DNA of 64,000 nucleotides from DATEOR01 sp963841425. GTDB lineage: Bacteria; Actinomycetota; Thermoleophilia; Gaiellales; Gaiellaceae. The position numbers and the translations under genes are program-made. The notes under the pieces were generated by a model. That model saw nothing but the letters and a program-made list of their open reading frames with translations. It was not told where the DNA came from and did no database searches. The first letter of the stretch is position 1. Every line of letters begins with the position of its first letter. This document shows positions 42,212-51,116 of this stretch, one piece after another. The stretch is taken from positions 372,001-436,000 of the forward strand of contig CAWJCL010000001.1 in NCBI GenBank assembly GCA_963841425.1. The letters run 5' to 3'.

Positions 42212-43534
42212 TCAAATCATCTGGCTTCGAGCCGGGACGACGGCGACGGCTTCGCCGATCGCCTCGAGGCCCATGGAGCGGGAGCCCTTGACGAGCACGC
42301 AGTCGCCCGGCTGTAGGAGCTGCCGCAAGGCGGTGAGCCCCGCCTCGACCGTCGGCGCCCAGCGCACCGTCGGAACGCCGCGCGCTCCTTCGATGTAGCC
42401 GCGGGCGAGCGGGCCGACCGCGACGAGCACGTCCACGCGGGCACGGGCCGCTGCGGCCCCAACCTCCCGGTGATACGACGCGGCGCCGGGCCCCAGCTCG
42501 GCCATGTCGCCGAGGACAGCGACCTTCCGATGCTCACCGGCGCGCTCGGCCAGGTGCTCGAGGGCGGCCGCCATCGAGAGGGGGTTCGCGTTGTAGCAGT
42601 CGTTGATGAGGACACCTCCCTCCGGGAGCGAGACTTCCTCCCCGCGCAAGCGCGAGAGCTGGACATGGCGCGCCCCGCGCCCCACTTTCCCGAGCGGCAG
42701 GCCGAGCGCGTGGTAGGCGGCGAGCGCGGCGAGCGCGTTCGTGGCGTTGTAGCGGGAGGAAAAGCTGAACTCGAGGGTGAGCGGCCGTCCGAACGCCGCC
42801 ACCTTGAGGCGAGCTTGTCCGTCGTGGGCGGCGAAGTACGTGAGCGACACGTCGCCGCCCTCCCCGAAGCGGTAGACCTCGATGTCTGTACGCGACAGGT
42901 ATGGCTCGAGGTAGGGCTCGTTGGCCGGGACGACGGCCGTCCCGCCCGGCGGCAGCGCCTCGATCAGCTCTGCCTTGGCCTGCGCGACGCGCTCGATCGA
43001 GCCGAGGAGCTCGAGGTGAACGGGGCCCACAGCCGTGACGATCCCCACGTCCGGCCGCGCGATCGCGCAGAGGTCGGTGATCTGTCCAAGCCCGCGCATG
43101 CCCATCTCGACGACTGCGACCTCGGTGTCCGGCTCGAGCTTGCAAAGCGTCAGGGGGAGGCCGACCTCGTTGTTCTGGCTTCCATCCGCCGCCACCGTGC
43201 GCGCGTGCGGCCGGCAAAGCGCGGCGAGGATGTCTTTGGTCGAGGTCTTCGCGGTCGAGCCCGTGACGGCGACGACCTTCGCGCCGCTCCGCGACCGAAC
43301 CTCGCGCGCGATCGCGGCGAGGGCCGTGAAGGCGTCCTCCGGTAGAAGCGCCGCCGCGGCGCCGGCCTCGAGGGCCTCGTTCGCGAACTCAACACCGCGC
43401 CCGACCGCGACGAAGAGGTCGCCCGGCTCGACGCGCCTCGAGTCGATGGTCACGCCGGTGACGGACTCTCCGCTTCCGGGCGTGAGCTCGCCACTCGCGA
43501 GGCGGCCGATCTCCTCGAGGGCGAGCGGGATCAT
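42212..43534 (-). CDS. murF: UDP-MurNAc-tripeptide D-Ala-D-Ala ligase
   Basis: The 440-residue Mur ligase adds D-Ala-D-Ala. It has SRRVEPGDLFVAVGRG, an altered P-loop VTGSTAKTSTKDILAAL (Thr-Ala in place of the usual Asn/Val-Gly before the Lys), EMGMRGLGQITDLC and INDCYNANPLSMAAALEHL. ATG 43534 overlaps the murE stop by four bases. No ddl gene is found in this cluster. Confidence 0.95.
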   Translation of the reverse strand: MIPLALEEIGRLASGELTPGSGESVTGVTIDSRRVEPGDLFVAVGRGVEFANEALEAGAAAALLPEDAFTALAAIAREVRSRSGAKVVAVTGSTAKTSTKDILAALCRPHARTVAADGSQNNEVGLPLTLCKLEPDTEVAVVEMGMRGLGQITDLCAIARPDVGIVTAVGPVHLELLGSIERVAQAKAELIEALPPGGTAVVPANEPYLEPYLSRTDIEVYRFGEGGDVSLTYFAAHDGQARLKVAAFGRPLTLEFSFSSRYNATNALAALAAYHALGLPLGKVGRGARHVQLSRLRGEEVSLPEGGVLINDCYNANPLSMAAALEHLAERAGEHRKVAVLGDMAELGPGAASYHREVGAAAARARVDVLVAVGPLARGYIEGARGVPTVRWAPTVEAGLTALRQLLQPGDCVLVKGSRSMGLEAIGEAVAVVPARSQMI

Positions 43535-45078
43535 GCGCGGGCCGCGGGCCGGCGCAGGGTCTCGCGCGCGACCTCCCGGTCGTCGAACGGGACGATCCGG
43601 TCGGCGAGCTCCTGTCCCTGCTCGTGGCCCTTGCCGGCGATCAGGACGACGTCCCCCTCCCCGGCCCGCTCGAGAGCGGATGCGATCGCAGTCTCGCGGT
43701 CGGGCTCGACCTCGGGACCACCGGACATCCCGGCGAGGATCTCGTCGATGATCGCCTGCGGGTCCTCGCTCCGCGGGTTGTCGGACGTGACGATCGCCGA
43801 ATCGGCGAGGCGGGCGACGACCTCGCCCATGAGCGGCCGCTTGCTCCTGTCGCGGTCGCCGCCGCAGCCGAAGACGCAGACGAGGCGACCGGCCGTGATC
43901 TCGCGCGCCTCCGTGAGGATGTTCTCGAGCGCCTCCGGCGTGTGCGCATAGTCGACGAGGACCGTGAACGGCTGACCCTCGTCCACGGCCTCGAAGCGCC
44001 CCGGAACTCCGGTCACGTGCTCGACACCGGTCGCGATCGCGTGCGGCTCGATCCCGAGGACGCGCGCGGCCTTCACCGCTCCGAGGACGTTCTCGACGTT
44101 GAAGCGGCCGCGGAGCTTCGTCTCGAGCGGGATGCCGTCGACGGTGAAGCGGGCGCCGCCCGCGGTCAGCTCGAGGTCCTGGGCGTCCGCCGGCTCGAAG
44201 GTCACCGGCTCTTCGCCGATGTCCCGGAGTTCCTGGGCGAGCCGCCGGCCATGCGGGTCACCGATGTTGACGACCGCCGGGGGTCTGCGTCCGTCCGGGT
44301 CGGGCTCGGTGAAGAGCCGGCGCTTCGCGTCGTAGTAGTCCTCGAGCGTCCCGTGAAAGTCGAGGTGATCCTGGCTCAGGTTCGTGAAGACGAGGACGGC
44401 GAAGCGGATCCCGAGCAGGCGCTTCAGCGCGGAGCCGTGAGAGGTGGCCTCCATGGCGGCGCTTCTGTCGCCGGCGTCGAGCATCTCACGCATGAGGCGC
44501 TGGACGTCGATCGCCTCGGAGGTCGTCCGCACCGCGGCGCGCCGCTCGCCGCCGACGCGGTTCTCGATAGTGCCGAGGAGACCGGGGCGCCGGCCGGCCG
44601 CGGCGAGAATGGCGAAGAGGAGGAACGCGGTCGTCGTCTTCCCGTTCGTGCCGGTGACCCCGGCGACCTCGAGCTCGCGCGTCGGGTGGCCGAAGAAGGC
44701 GTCGGCCGCGAGCGCCATCGCCTCACGGGCGTCGGCGGCGACGAGCTGCGGCACCGACAGGTCGAGCTCGCGCTCGACGATCAGTGCGGCGGCGCCGTCG
44801 GCGACGGCCTGCGCGGCGAAGTCGTGCCCGTCCGCCCTCATCCCGGGGACGCACACGAAGAGAGCTCCCGGAGTCACTCGCCGTGCGTCGTAGGCCAGGT
44901 CGGTGACGTCGACGGGGGCCGGATTGGCGGTGCGCGTGGCGTGCACGGCGTGGGCCAGGTGCTCGAGGTCGATGGGCCGGATTCTAGCAACGGGCGCTTC
45001 CCGGTCTGGATGAGCGTTGCGTGTGAAAAACCTTCCTTTTGCACGGGTATTTTGACGTTCCGCGCACCACACATGCAC
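43531..45078 (-). CDS. murE: UDP-MurNAc-dipeptide meso-diaminopimelate ligase
   Basis: The Mur ligase adds the third stem residue. It has YDARRVTPGALFVCVPGMRA, P-loop VAGVTGTNGKTTTAFLL, TSEAIDVQRLMREMLDAG, VDYAHTPEALENILTEA and SDNPRSEDPQAIIDEIL; the DNPR motif indicates meso-diaminopimelate. The N-terminus is uncertain. The only ATG is at 45078, which adds about 30 unconserved residues before IRPIDLEHL. The next in-frame candidates are internal GTG codons, so the true start may be later than given. Confidence 0.93.
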   Translation of the reverse strand: MHVWCAERQNTRAKGRFFTRNAHPDREAPVARIRPIDLEHLAHAVHATRTANPAPVDVTDLAYDARRVTPGALFVCVPGMRADGHDFAAQAVADGAAALIVERELDLSVPQLVAADAREAMALAADAFFGHPTRELEVAGVTGTNGKTTTAFLLFAILAAAGRRPGLLGTIENRVGGERRAAVRTTSEAIDVQRLMREMLDAGDRSAAMEATSHGSALKRLLGIRFAVLVFTNLSQDHLDFHGTLEDYYDAKRRLFTEPDPDGRRPPAVVNIGDPHGRRLAQELRDIGEEPVTFEPADAQDLELTAGGARFTVDGIPLETKLRGRFNVENVLGAVKAARVLGIEPHAIATGVEHVTGVPGRFEAVDEGQPFTVLVDYAHTPEALENILTEAREITAGRLVCVFGCGGDRDRSKRPLMGEVVARLADSAIVTSDNPRSEDPQAIIDEILAGMSGGPEVEPDRETAIASALERAGEGDVVLIAGKGHEQGQELADRIVPFDDREVARETLRRPAARA

Positions 45079-45125
45079 TTCTCAACGATAGGATCGAAGT
45101 GGAGGGAGGCTCGCGGCGGCCCCGG

Positions 45126-46787
45126 CTAGTCGGGCGGAATCTCAAGGTATTGCAAGGCGAACTTGGCGATCTCGGCGAACGCCGGAGCCGCCACGACCCC
45201 GCCCCAGATGGCCCCGCGCGGCTCGTCCACCGTGACGAGGATGACCAGTCGCGGGTGCTTCGCCGGCACGAAGCCGACGAACGACGCGACGTAGGCCGAC
45301 GTCGAGTACCCGCCCGCGCCGTCGGGCTTCGCCGCCGTGCCCGTCTTCCCCGCGATCCGGTACCCGGGGATCTGGGCCGCGGTGCCCGACCCCTCCTCGA
45401 CGACCTCGCGCAGCATGTGGCGCACCTCGTCCGCGGTCTCCGTGGATACGACCCGTCGCCGCACCGGCTGCACCCGCTCTCCGCTACCAACGCGGTCGAC
45501 GAGATGAGGCTCGACGAGGATGCCTCTGTTCGCGATCGCGCCGTAGGCCGCGATCATCTGCGCCGGCGTCACGGCGATGCCCTGGCCGATGGGGACGTTG
45601 CCGATCGTCGAGCCCGACCAGGCCTGGGGCGCGAGAACGATTCCCTTGCTCTCGCCCGGATAGTCGATCCCAGTCCGGCGGCCGAAACCGAAGCGGTGGA
45701 TCCATTCGTTGACCCGGGTCTGGCCTAGCGCCTCCGCGATCGTGACGACCCCGACGTTGGACGAGCGCGACAGGATCTGCTCGGTCGTCATCCTCTCGGT
45801 CCCGCGCGGCTCGGCATCATGGATCTTCCGGTCGGCGACCTGGATCTCGTAGGGCAGGGTGAACTTCGTAGTCGGCGTGACGAGGCCGGCCTCGAGCGCG
45901 CCCGAGATCGTCACGATCTTGAACGTCGAGCCCGGCTCGTACGTGTCCGTGACGGCGCGGTTTCGCTGCCGCTCCTGCGGGATGTCGGGGAACTTGTTCG
46001 CGTCGTAGCCGGGGTCGTTCGCGATGGCGAGGATCCCGCCGGTGCGGGGGTCCATGACGATGGCGCTCGCGGACGTGGCGGCCCACCGCGTCCGCGTCTC
46101 CTCGAGGACGCGCTCGACTTGGCCCTGGATGGATTGGTCGAGCGTGAGGTAGACGTTCTTGCCGTCGCTCCCCGGCTTCGAATCGACGACCTGAAGGGTT
46201 CGCCCGAAGGGGTCCTTGACGATGGTCTTCTCGCCGCGCGTGCCGGTCAGCGTCTTGTCGAGCTCGAGCTCGAGTCCGGCGAGGCCCTTGTTGTCGACGC
46301 CCGCGTAGCCGAGCGCCGAGGCGCCGATCCGCTTTTGCGGATAATCCCGCCGCTCCTCGTCGTAGAACCCGAGCCCCTGAATGTGCTTGTCCTGGAGCGA
46401 CTGCGCGAGGCCCGGGTCGGCCTGGCGCTCGACGTAGACGAACCCACGCGAGCGGTCTGCGAGCAGGGGATACACCTTGTCCGCGTCAAGGCCGAGGCTC
46501 TGCTCGACCGCGACGGCCGCAGCACGCGGGTCGCGGATCTGACGCGGGTTCGCGTAGACGGTCGTCGCACGAGAGCCGACCGCGAGCTCGACGCCGAGGC
46601 GGTCGTAGATCGTGCCGCGGTGCGGCGGCACCTCGATCGTCTCATGGTGCTGGCTCGTCGCCAGCTTGCCGAGCGCCTGCGCGCGCACGGCCTGCAGCCA
46701 TCCGGCGCGAAGAAGCGCGACCGCGAACACGGCCGCAAAGAGAGCGATGAGGAGGCGAATGCGCCGGTTCGCGACCCGCGCCGTCAT
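45126..46787 (-). CDS. ftsI: Penicillin-binding protein FtsI/PBP3 (septal transpeptidase)
   Basis: The 553-residue class B PBP has a short cytosolic start, one membrane helix (LLIALFAAVFAVALLRAGW), a dimerisation domain with VPPHRGTIYDRLGVELAVGS, and a transpeptidase domain. The active-site motifs are STFK (Ser287), SSN and KTGT (Lys481). It cross-links septal peptidoglycan with FtsW. No PASTA repeats follow. It lies between ftsL and murE as in most dcw clusters. Confidence 0.95.
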   Translation of the reverse strand: MTARVANRRIRLLIALFAAVFAVALLRAGWLQAVRAQALGKLATSQHHETIEVPPHRGTIYDRLGVELAVGSRATTVYANPRQIRDPRAAAVAVEQSLGLDADKVYPLLADRSRGFVYVERQADPGLAQSLQDKHIQGLGFYDEERRDYPQKRIGASALGYAGVDNKGLAGLELELDKTLTGTRGEKTIVKDPFGRTLQVVDSKPGSDGKNVYLTLDQSIQGQVERVLEETRTRWAATSASAIVMDPRTGGILAIANDPGYDANKFPDIPQERQRNRAVTDTYEPGSTFKIVTISGALEAGLVTPTTKFTLPYEIQVADRKIHDAEPRGTERMTTEQILSRSSNVGVVTIAEALGQTRVNEWIHRFGFGRRTGIDYPGESKGIVLAPQAWSGSTIGNVPIGQGIAVTPAQMIAAYGAIANRGILVEPHLVDRVGSGERVQPVRRRVVSTETADEVRHMLREVVEEGSGTAAQIPGYRIAGKTGTAAKPDGAGGYSTSAYVASFVGFVPAKHPRLVILVTVDEPRGAIWGGVVAAPAFAEIAKFALQYLEIPPD

Positions 46788-46790
46788 CGT

Positions 46791-47183
46791 CTAGGGCCCG
46801 CGGTGCTTGAGCTCGAGATACGTGGTTGACGCCGGCTGACCCAGATGCAGCGTCTTCGTGGCGATGTCCTCGATCCGCCCCGCGGCGGCCGTCGACGACA
46901 GCTGCGACTGGATGTTCTCGCGCTTGGAGACGAGCTCGTCGCGCTGGTTGTCGAGCTGCTCGACCCGCATGTTCAGGCGAAGGACGGCGACATTCAGGGC
47001 GACGATCCCGGCGAGAAGCGCGGCAACGATCACGATCCAGAGAACTCCACCGGCGACTCGCGGCCGGGCCTGCGCACGAGCTGCGCGCCGGGGATGCGGC
47101 TGCGTCCGGGGCGGAGCGACCGGCTTTCGGCGTGGTGCCGCGGGTGCGTACGCCCTCGCGGTGGCGGGCGCGAAGCTCGCCAT
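46791..47183 (-). CDS. ftsL: FtsL-like septum protein
   Basis: The 130-residue bitopic protein has a Pro/Arg/Ala-rich cytosolic part, one membrane helix (GVLWIVIVAALLAGIVALNV, about residues 46-65) and an outer coiled coil (LRLNMRVEQLDNQRDELVSK). The sequence is too variable to prove identity, but size, topology and place between rsmH and ftsI fit FtsL. ATG 47183 shares one base with the rsmH stop. Confidence 0.85.
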   Translation of the reverse strand: MASFAPATARAYAPAAPRRKPVAPPRTQPHPRRAARAQARPRVAGGVLWIVIVAALLAGIVALNVAVLRLNMRVEQLDNQRDELVSKRENIQSQLSSTAAAGRIEDIATKTLHLGQPASTTYLELKHRGP

Positions 47184-48157
47184 CAGTCCTTCCCGACCTT
47201 GACTGCCGCCCGCAGCTTCGCCGATGCCGAGCGCGGGTTCTCGGCGGTCTCCTGCGGCGACGGGCGAACGGCCTTGCGCGTCAGGAGACGCATCGTCGGC
47301 TCGTTCCCGCAGACGCAGACGGGAAACTCGGGCGGGCACGTGCACCCGCGTGCCTGGGCGGCGAAAAAGCGCTTGACCATACGGTCTTCGAGGGAGTGGA
47401 AGCTGATGACCGCGAGCCGGCCGCCCGGCCGCAGCATCGCGAGCGCAGCCGGGAGCGCACGCTCGAGCGAGTCGAGCTCCTCGTTGACGGCGATCCGGAG
47501 CGCCTGAAACACGCGCTTCGCGGGATGGCCGTCGCCAAAGCGGCGCGGCGCAGGGATGGACGACTTGACGACGTCGACGAGCTCGCCCGTGCGCTCGAAC
47601 TGCTTCTCCTGGCGCCGGCCCACGATCGCCCGGGCGATCTGGCGTGCGAAGCGCTCCTCGCCGTAGCGGCGGAAGATCGTCGCCAGCTCGCGCTCGTCCC
47701 ACTCGTTGACGATCTCCTTCGCGCTCAGCTCTGCGGAGGAATCCATGCGCATGTCGAGCGGCGCGTCGACCGCGTACGAGAAGCCGCGCTCGGGCCGATC
47801 GATCTGCATGCTCGACACGCCGAGGTCGATGAGGATCGCGTCCGCCTCGACGCCGTTCGCGCCGAGCTGGGAGAGGACGAGTGAGAGCTCGCCCCGGAGG
47901 AAGCGCGCCTGCACGCCCGCCTCACGCTCGAAGCGCTCGAAGAACGGGCGCACGGTCGAGTCGCGGTCGATCGCGATGAAGCGACCCTTCCCCTGCAGGC
48001 CGGCGGCGAGGACGCGGGCGTGGCCGCCCGCGCCGAAGGTTGTGTCGACGACGGTCTCGCCCGGCGCGACGGCGAGGAGCTCTCGCACCTCCTCCGCGAG
48101 GACGGGAACGTGGTCAGTCCTGCTTCGCTGCAAGGCGCTCGGCAACAAGCTCCACAC
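47183..48157 (-). CDS. rsmH: 16S rRNA (cytosine-1402-N4)-methyltransferase
   Basis: The 324-residue SAM-dependent enzyme methylates C1402 of 16S rRNA. It has DHVPVLAEEVRELLAV, VVDTTFGAGGHARVLA, LIDLGVSSMQIDRPERGFSY, RVFQALRIAVNEELDSLE and VISFHSLEDRMVKRFF, with a zinc-like CTCPPEFPVCVC near the end. GTG 48157 overlaps mraZ by 44 bases; TTG 48133 is a possible later start. Confidence 0.95.
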   Translation of the reverse strand: MWSLLPSALQRSRTDHVPVLAEEVRELLAVAPGETVVDTTFGAGGHARVLAAGLQGKGRFIAIDRDSTVRPFFERFEREAGVQARFLRGELSLVLSQLGANGVEADAILIDLGVSSMQIDRPERGFSYAVDAPLDMRMDSSAELSAKEIVNEWDERELATIFRRYGEERFARQIARAIVGRRQEKQFERTGELVDVVKSSIPAPRRFGDGHPAKRVFQALRIAVNEELDSLERALPAALAMLRPGGRLAVISFHSLEDRMVKRFFAAQARGCTCPPEFPVCVCGNEPTMRLLTRKAVRPSPQETAENPRSASAKLRAAVKVGKD

Positions 48158-48548
48158 TCCCTTCGACCTCTTCGAGTTGCTCTTTCCAGGCGGCCCGGCC
48201 CCAGATCTCGACGTGGTCGCGGACGCCCGCGACGACGACCTCGCGGCCGAGGCCCGCGTGCCCGAGAAGCGCGGACGGAATCATCATCCGGCCCTGCTTG
48301 TCGAGCTCGGTCTCGGCAGCGCCCGCGAACATGTAGCGACTCATCTGGCGCGCCTCCCTGCTGAACGGGTTGAGGCCCTCCAGCTGGGCGGCCACGAAGG
48401 AATCCCAGTTGTCGCGGGTGAACACAAAGAGACAACCGTCGAGCCCGCGCGACACGACGACCTCACCCGAGAAGGCCTGGCGAAACTTGGCCGGGAGGGT
48501 GAGCCGGTTCTTGTCGTCGAGGGTGTGCTCGTATTCGCCGAGTAGCAT
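48114..48548 (-). CDS. mraZ: Transcriptional regulator MraZ
   Basis: The 144-residue AbrB-fold protein has two MraZ repeats: YEHTLDDKNRLTLPAKFRQA and AETELDKQGRMMIPSALLGH. It forms rings that bind repeated boxes before its own operon and controls the dcw cluster. ATG 48548 gives the usual MLLGEYEHTLDDKNR start. Its operator is described at 48569-48605. Confidence 0.96.
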   Translation of the reverse strand: MLLGEYEHTLDDKNRLTLPAKFRQAFSGEVVVSRGLDGCLFVFTRDNWDSFVAAQLEGLNPFSREARQMSRYMFAGAAETELDKQGRMMIPSALLGHAGLGREVVVAGVRDHVEIWGRAAWKEQLEEVEGSVELVAERLAAKQD

Positions 48549-48568
48549 CCAACCGCCTGAGGCTTGAT

Positions 48569-48605
48569 CCCCACTTCGCCCCACTGTAGACCACAAGTCC
48601 CCACT
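48569..48605 (-). promoter_or_regulatory. MraZ operator: four boxes at 10-bp spacing
   Basis: Read on the minus strand, AGTGGGG boxes occur at 48599-48605, 48579-48585 and 48569-48575, with a weaker TGTGGTC at 48589-48595. All four are in exact 10-base register. Known MraZ sites are direct repeats of TGGG-type boxes at this spacing. The array ends 20 bases before the mraZ start codon and covers the spacer and -10 region of the promoter. Confidence 0.8.
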
Positions 48606-48611
48606 TGGCAA
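48583..48611 (-). promoter_or_regulatory. Promoter of the mraZ/dcw operon
   Basis: On the minus strand TTGCCA (48611-48606) and TACAGT (48588-48583) are 17 bases apart. The MraZ boxes overlap the spacer, the -10 box and the start point, which explains autorepression. Confidence 0.6.
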
Positions 48612-48650
48612 CCCCCTGAACCCACCTGGCTCGCAGGACGGCGACGCAGG

Positions 48651-49061
48651 TCAGCGGCTGCGTGCGGCGAGATCGGCGAACGTCGTGCGCTCGAGGATGC
48701 GAATCGTCTCGTCGCGAACCTCTTCCCAGACGGGACGGAGCGTGAGGGCGACGAGCTCAGGACATGGGTCCGGCTGCCGTCGCGTCGCATAGCCGATCGG
48801 CGCGAGCTGGCCTTCGAACAGGCGGACGACACGCTCGAGGGTGATTTCTTCGGCGGCCCCGTTGAGCCGGTATCCCCCGCTCCGGCCGCGCTCCGACCGT
48901 ACGAGGCCGGCCTTGCGGAGAGCAGGCATCACCTGCTCCAGAACTGAGGCCGGCGCCTCCGTCGCTTCGGCCAAGGCCTCGAGCGTGAGCGGGCCTCCAT
49001 CGCTCAGTGTCAGAACGAGGAGTGCGCGCGAGGCGTAGTCGGTCCGGCGGGAGATCCACAT
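48651..49061 (-). CDS. Rrf2-family transcriptional regulator
   Basis: The 136-residue winged-helix regulator starts MWISRRTDYASRALLVL and has LEALAEATEAPASVLEQVMP, the recognition-helix region, and GLVRSERGRSGGYRL, the Rrf2 wing. It has only one cysteine (DPCPELV), so it lacks the three-Cys Fe-S site of IscR and NsrR; a CymR-like mode is possible. It is divergent from the TauE/SafE gene and an inverted repeat lies between them. Confidence 0.88.
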   Translation of the reverse strand: MWISRRTDYASRALLVLTLSDGGPLTLEALAEATEAPASVLEQVMPALRKAGLVRSERGRSGGYRLNGAAEEITLERVVRLFEGQLAPIGYATRRQPDPCPELVALTLRPVWEEVRDETIRILERTTFADLAARSR

Positions 49062-49120
49062 CGAGGTTCTCGTTTGACAGCGGCGGGCGGCGACCCCTAA
49101 GGTTCCCGCTCGCGCAAATT

Positions 49121-49144
49121 CGACAATATCAGTATTTCTTGTCG
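49121..49144. promoter_or_regulatory. Inverted repeat between rrf2-type gene and tauE-type gene, likely operator
   Basis: CGACAA (49121-49126) and TTGTCG (49139-49144) are inverted about a 12-base A/T-rich centre, in the only A/T-rich stretch of the area. Rrf2 regulators bind such dyads in divergent promoters. Which protein binds is an inference. Confidence 0.5.
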
Positions 49145-49173
49145 GAAATATATCTAAATCACACAGGAGGTCC

Positions 49174-50097
49174 ATGCCTACGCTGATCGTCCTCGCCCTG
49201 GCCGGATTCGTCGCACAGCTCGTGGACGGCGCTCTCGGCATGGCCTACGGCGCCACCTCCTCCACCCTGGTCCTGGCCATCGGCCTCAGTCCTGCGACGG
49301 CCTCGGCCTCCGTCCACCTGGCCGAGCTCGGGACGACGCTCGCCTCCGGAGTCTCTCACTGGCGCTTCGGGAACGTCGACTGGCGAACGGTTCGGCGGAT
49401 CGGCATCCCGGGCGCGGGAGGCGCGTTCGTCGGTGCCGTCGTCCTGAGCTCGATCTCGGCCGACATCGCCAAGCCGTGGATGGCGGGCATTCTGCTCGCA
49501 GTCGGCGTCTACATCCTCGCCCGCTTCACCTGGAAGGGAGCCGAGCGCCGTGCGGGGCGCGCGTACGTCCGGGGTCGGTACCTCGCCCCACTCGGCCTCG
49601 CCGCCGGATTCATCGATGCGACCGGCGGAGGCGGCTGGGGCCCGGTCGCCACACCGACGCTCCTCGCCAGTGGGCGCATGGAGCCCCGGAAGATCGTCGG
49701 CTCCGTGGACTCGAGCGAGTTTCTCGTCGCGTTGTCCGCGAGCGCCGGCTTTCTTCTCTCGCTAGGAAGCGAGGGGATCAGCTGGAAAGTGGTCGCAGCC
49801 CTCATGTCCGGCGGCCTTGTCGCAGCTCCGTTCGCCGCGTGGCTCGTTCAAAAGGTGACGGCACGTCTTCTGGGCGCCTCCGTCGGCGGGCTGATCGTGC
49901 TGACGAACATCCGCACGCTGTTCGACGCCGGCGAGGTCGACGCGTTCACGCGCTGGCTGGTCTACGCCGTCCTGGTCGCCGTCTGGATTCTCGCCGTCGC
50001 CTGGGTCGTGCAAGCGCACCGGCGCACCGGCCAGCCCATCTTCAACCGTTCGGCTTCGAAGCGCGGGACAATGCCTGCGACCGAATCGTCGAGCTGA
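49174..50097 (+). CDS. TauE/SafE (TSUP) family membrane exporter
   Basis: The 307-residue protein has about eight helices and the duplicated TSUP motifs: VDGALGMAYGATSSTLVLAI with HLAELGTTLASGVSHW in the first half, and FIDATGGGGWGPVATPTLLA with SVDSSEFLVALSAS in the second. The family exports sulfite, sulfonates or similar anions. AGGAGG lies four bases before ATG 49174. With an Rrf2 regulator opposite, a sulfur-linked role is likely. Confidence 0.9.
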   Translation: MPTLIVLALAGFVAQLVDGALGMAYGATSSTLVLAIGLSPATASASVHLAELGTTLASGVSHWRFGNVDWRTVRRIGIPGAGGAFVGAVVLSSISADIAKPWMAGILLAVGVYILARFTWKGAERRAGRAYVRGRYLAPLGLAAGFIDATGGGGWGPVATPTLLASGRMEPRKIVGSVDSSEFLVALSASAGFLLSLGSEGISWKVVAALMSGGLVAAPFAAWLVQKVTARLLGASVGGLIVLTNIRTLFDAGEVDAFTRWLVYAVLVAVWILAVAWVVQAHRRTGQPIFNRSASKRGTMPATESSS

Positions 50098-50109
50098 GGA
50101 AGGGAAGAG

Positions 50110-50268
50110 ATGGACATCCGGGTGACCCGAGAAGAGCTGGCCGAGTTGCTGAAGGAAGCCGAGAGCGCCCACGGCGAGTACGAGCGCGGCCTCGGCGAGC
50201 GCGACGAGGACTGGCCGACCTGGTACGCCGGCTACGTCCTCGACCGGCTCCGCGAACGATCGGGCTAG
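50110..50268 (+). CDS. Small conserved protein, 52 residues
   Basis: ATG 50110, with a GAGGAAGGGAAG site, opens a compact helical protein (VTREELAELLKEAESAHGEY, then DEDWPTWYAGYVLDRL). The pattern HGEYE followed by DWPxWYAxY occurs in small actinobacterial proteins and as an added domain in glyoxalase-like proteins. It follows the exporter gene by 12 bases and ends four bases into the convergent pfkB-type gene. Confidence 0.6.
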   Translation: MDIRVTREELAELLKEAESAHGEYERGLGERDEDWPTWYAGYVLDRLRERSG

Positions 50269-51074
50269 GCGCCGTGGGCGCCGCGTCTCGACAACGCGGC
50301 AGCTCCTGAGTGTGCAGCAAGCGCGATGGCCTCGTCCATCGGGAGCCCTTCGGCAAGCCCGTAGGTGAGGCCGGCCGCAAAGCTGTCCCCTGCGCCGTAG
50401 GCGTCCTGGAGCGGTCCGGGGGCGGCTGCCGGCGGGAAGTGGTTGGGCGAGCCGCCGGCGAGCGTGAACGTCCCGCCCTGGGGCCCGGACGTCGCGACAT
50501 CGGTGCGCGGTAGAGGCTCAAGGTCGCCGGGGCGATACGTCTCGCCCTCGTCGCTTCGGCTGCGGACGAGCGCGTCCAGCTCGACGCGGCCCTCGGCCAG
50601 AGTCGCCAGCGAGCGGGCGGTCGCGACCAGGACCTTCGCCTCGCGCGCGGCCTTGAGGGAGGCCGCATCGCCGCTCACGAAGTAGACGCCGTCTGCCTCC
50701 GCGAGCTCGTCCCACGGGAGGTCGTCCGAGCGCCGTGGGCCGAGGCGCTCCCCGATGACAGTGATCGTCCTCTCCCCCGCCGAGTCGATGTAGGTGAAGC
50801 CGCGGCGCTGCCCGCCCGGACGCAGGGCCGCGTGCACGGTCACTCCGTGGCGCTCGAGCTCGGGGACGACCTTCTCGCCGAGCTCGTCGTCGCCGATCGC
50901 CGTGAAGAGCGTGCTCGCCCCGGCGAGGCGCGCGAGCTGCACTGCGGCGACTGCCCCGCCCCCGGCCGCCTCGCACCACGTCTCGCCGGCGTGCACGATC
51001 TCGCCGGTCGTCGGGACGTGGTCGACCCGGACGAACTCGATCCACTCGACATGACCCACGACCGCGACGTTCAC
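50265..51074 (-). CDS. PfkB-family sugar/nucleoside kinase
   Basis: The 269-residue ribokinase-fold enzyme has an N-terminal GGGAVAAVQLARLAGASTLF, the ATP/anion-hole motif DAYGAGDSFAAGLTYGL with the catalytic Asp, and a short lid. It is shorter than typical ribokinases (about 300). The substrate is not evident. The start is ATG 51074. Confidence 0.85.
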   Translation of the reverse strand: MNVAVVGHVEWIEFVRVDHVPTTGEIVHAGETWCEAAGGGAVAAVQLARLAGASTLFTAIGDDELGEKVVPELERHGVTVHAALRPGGQRRGFTYIDSAGERTITVIGERLGPRRSDDLPWDELAEADGVYFVSGDAASLKAAREAKVLVATARSLATLAEGRVELDALVRSRSDEGETYRPGDLEPLPRTDVATSGPQGGTFTLAGGSPNHFPPAAAPGPLQDAYGAGDSFAAGLTYGLAEGLPMDEAIALAAHSGAAALSRRGAHGA

Positions 51075-51116
51075 GGCGGCAGTCTCACATCTCAGCGGGC
51101 CGGCGCGTTAGAGCAC

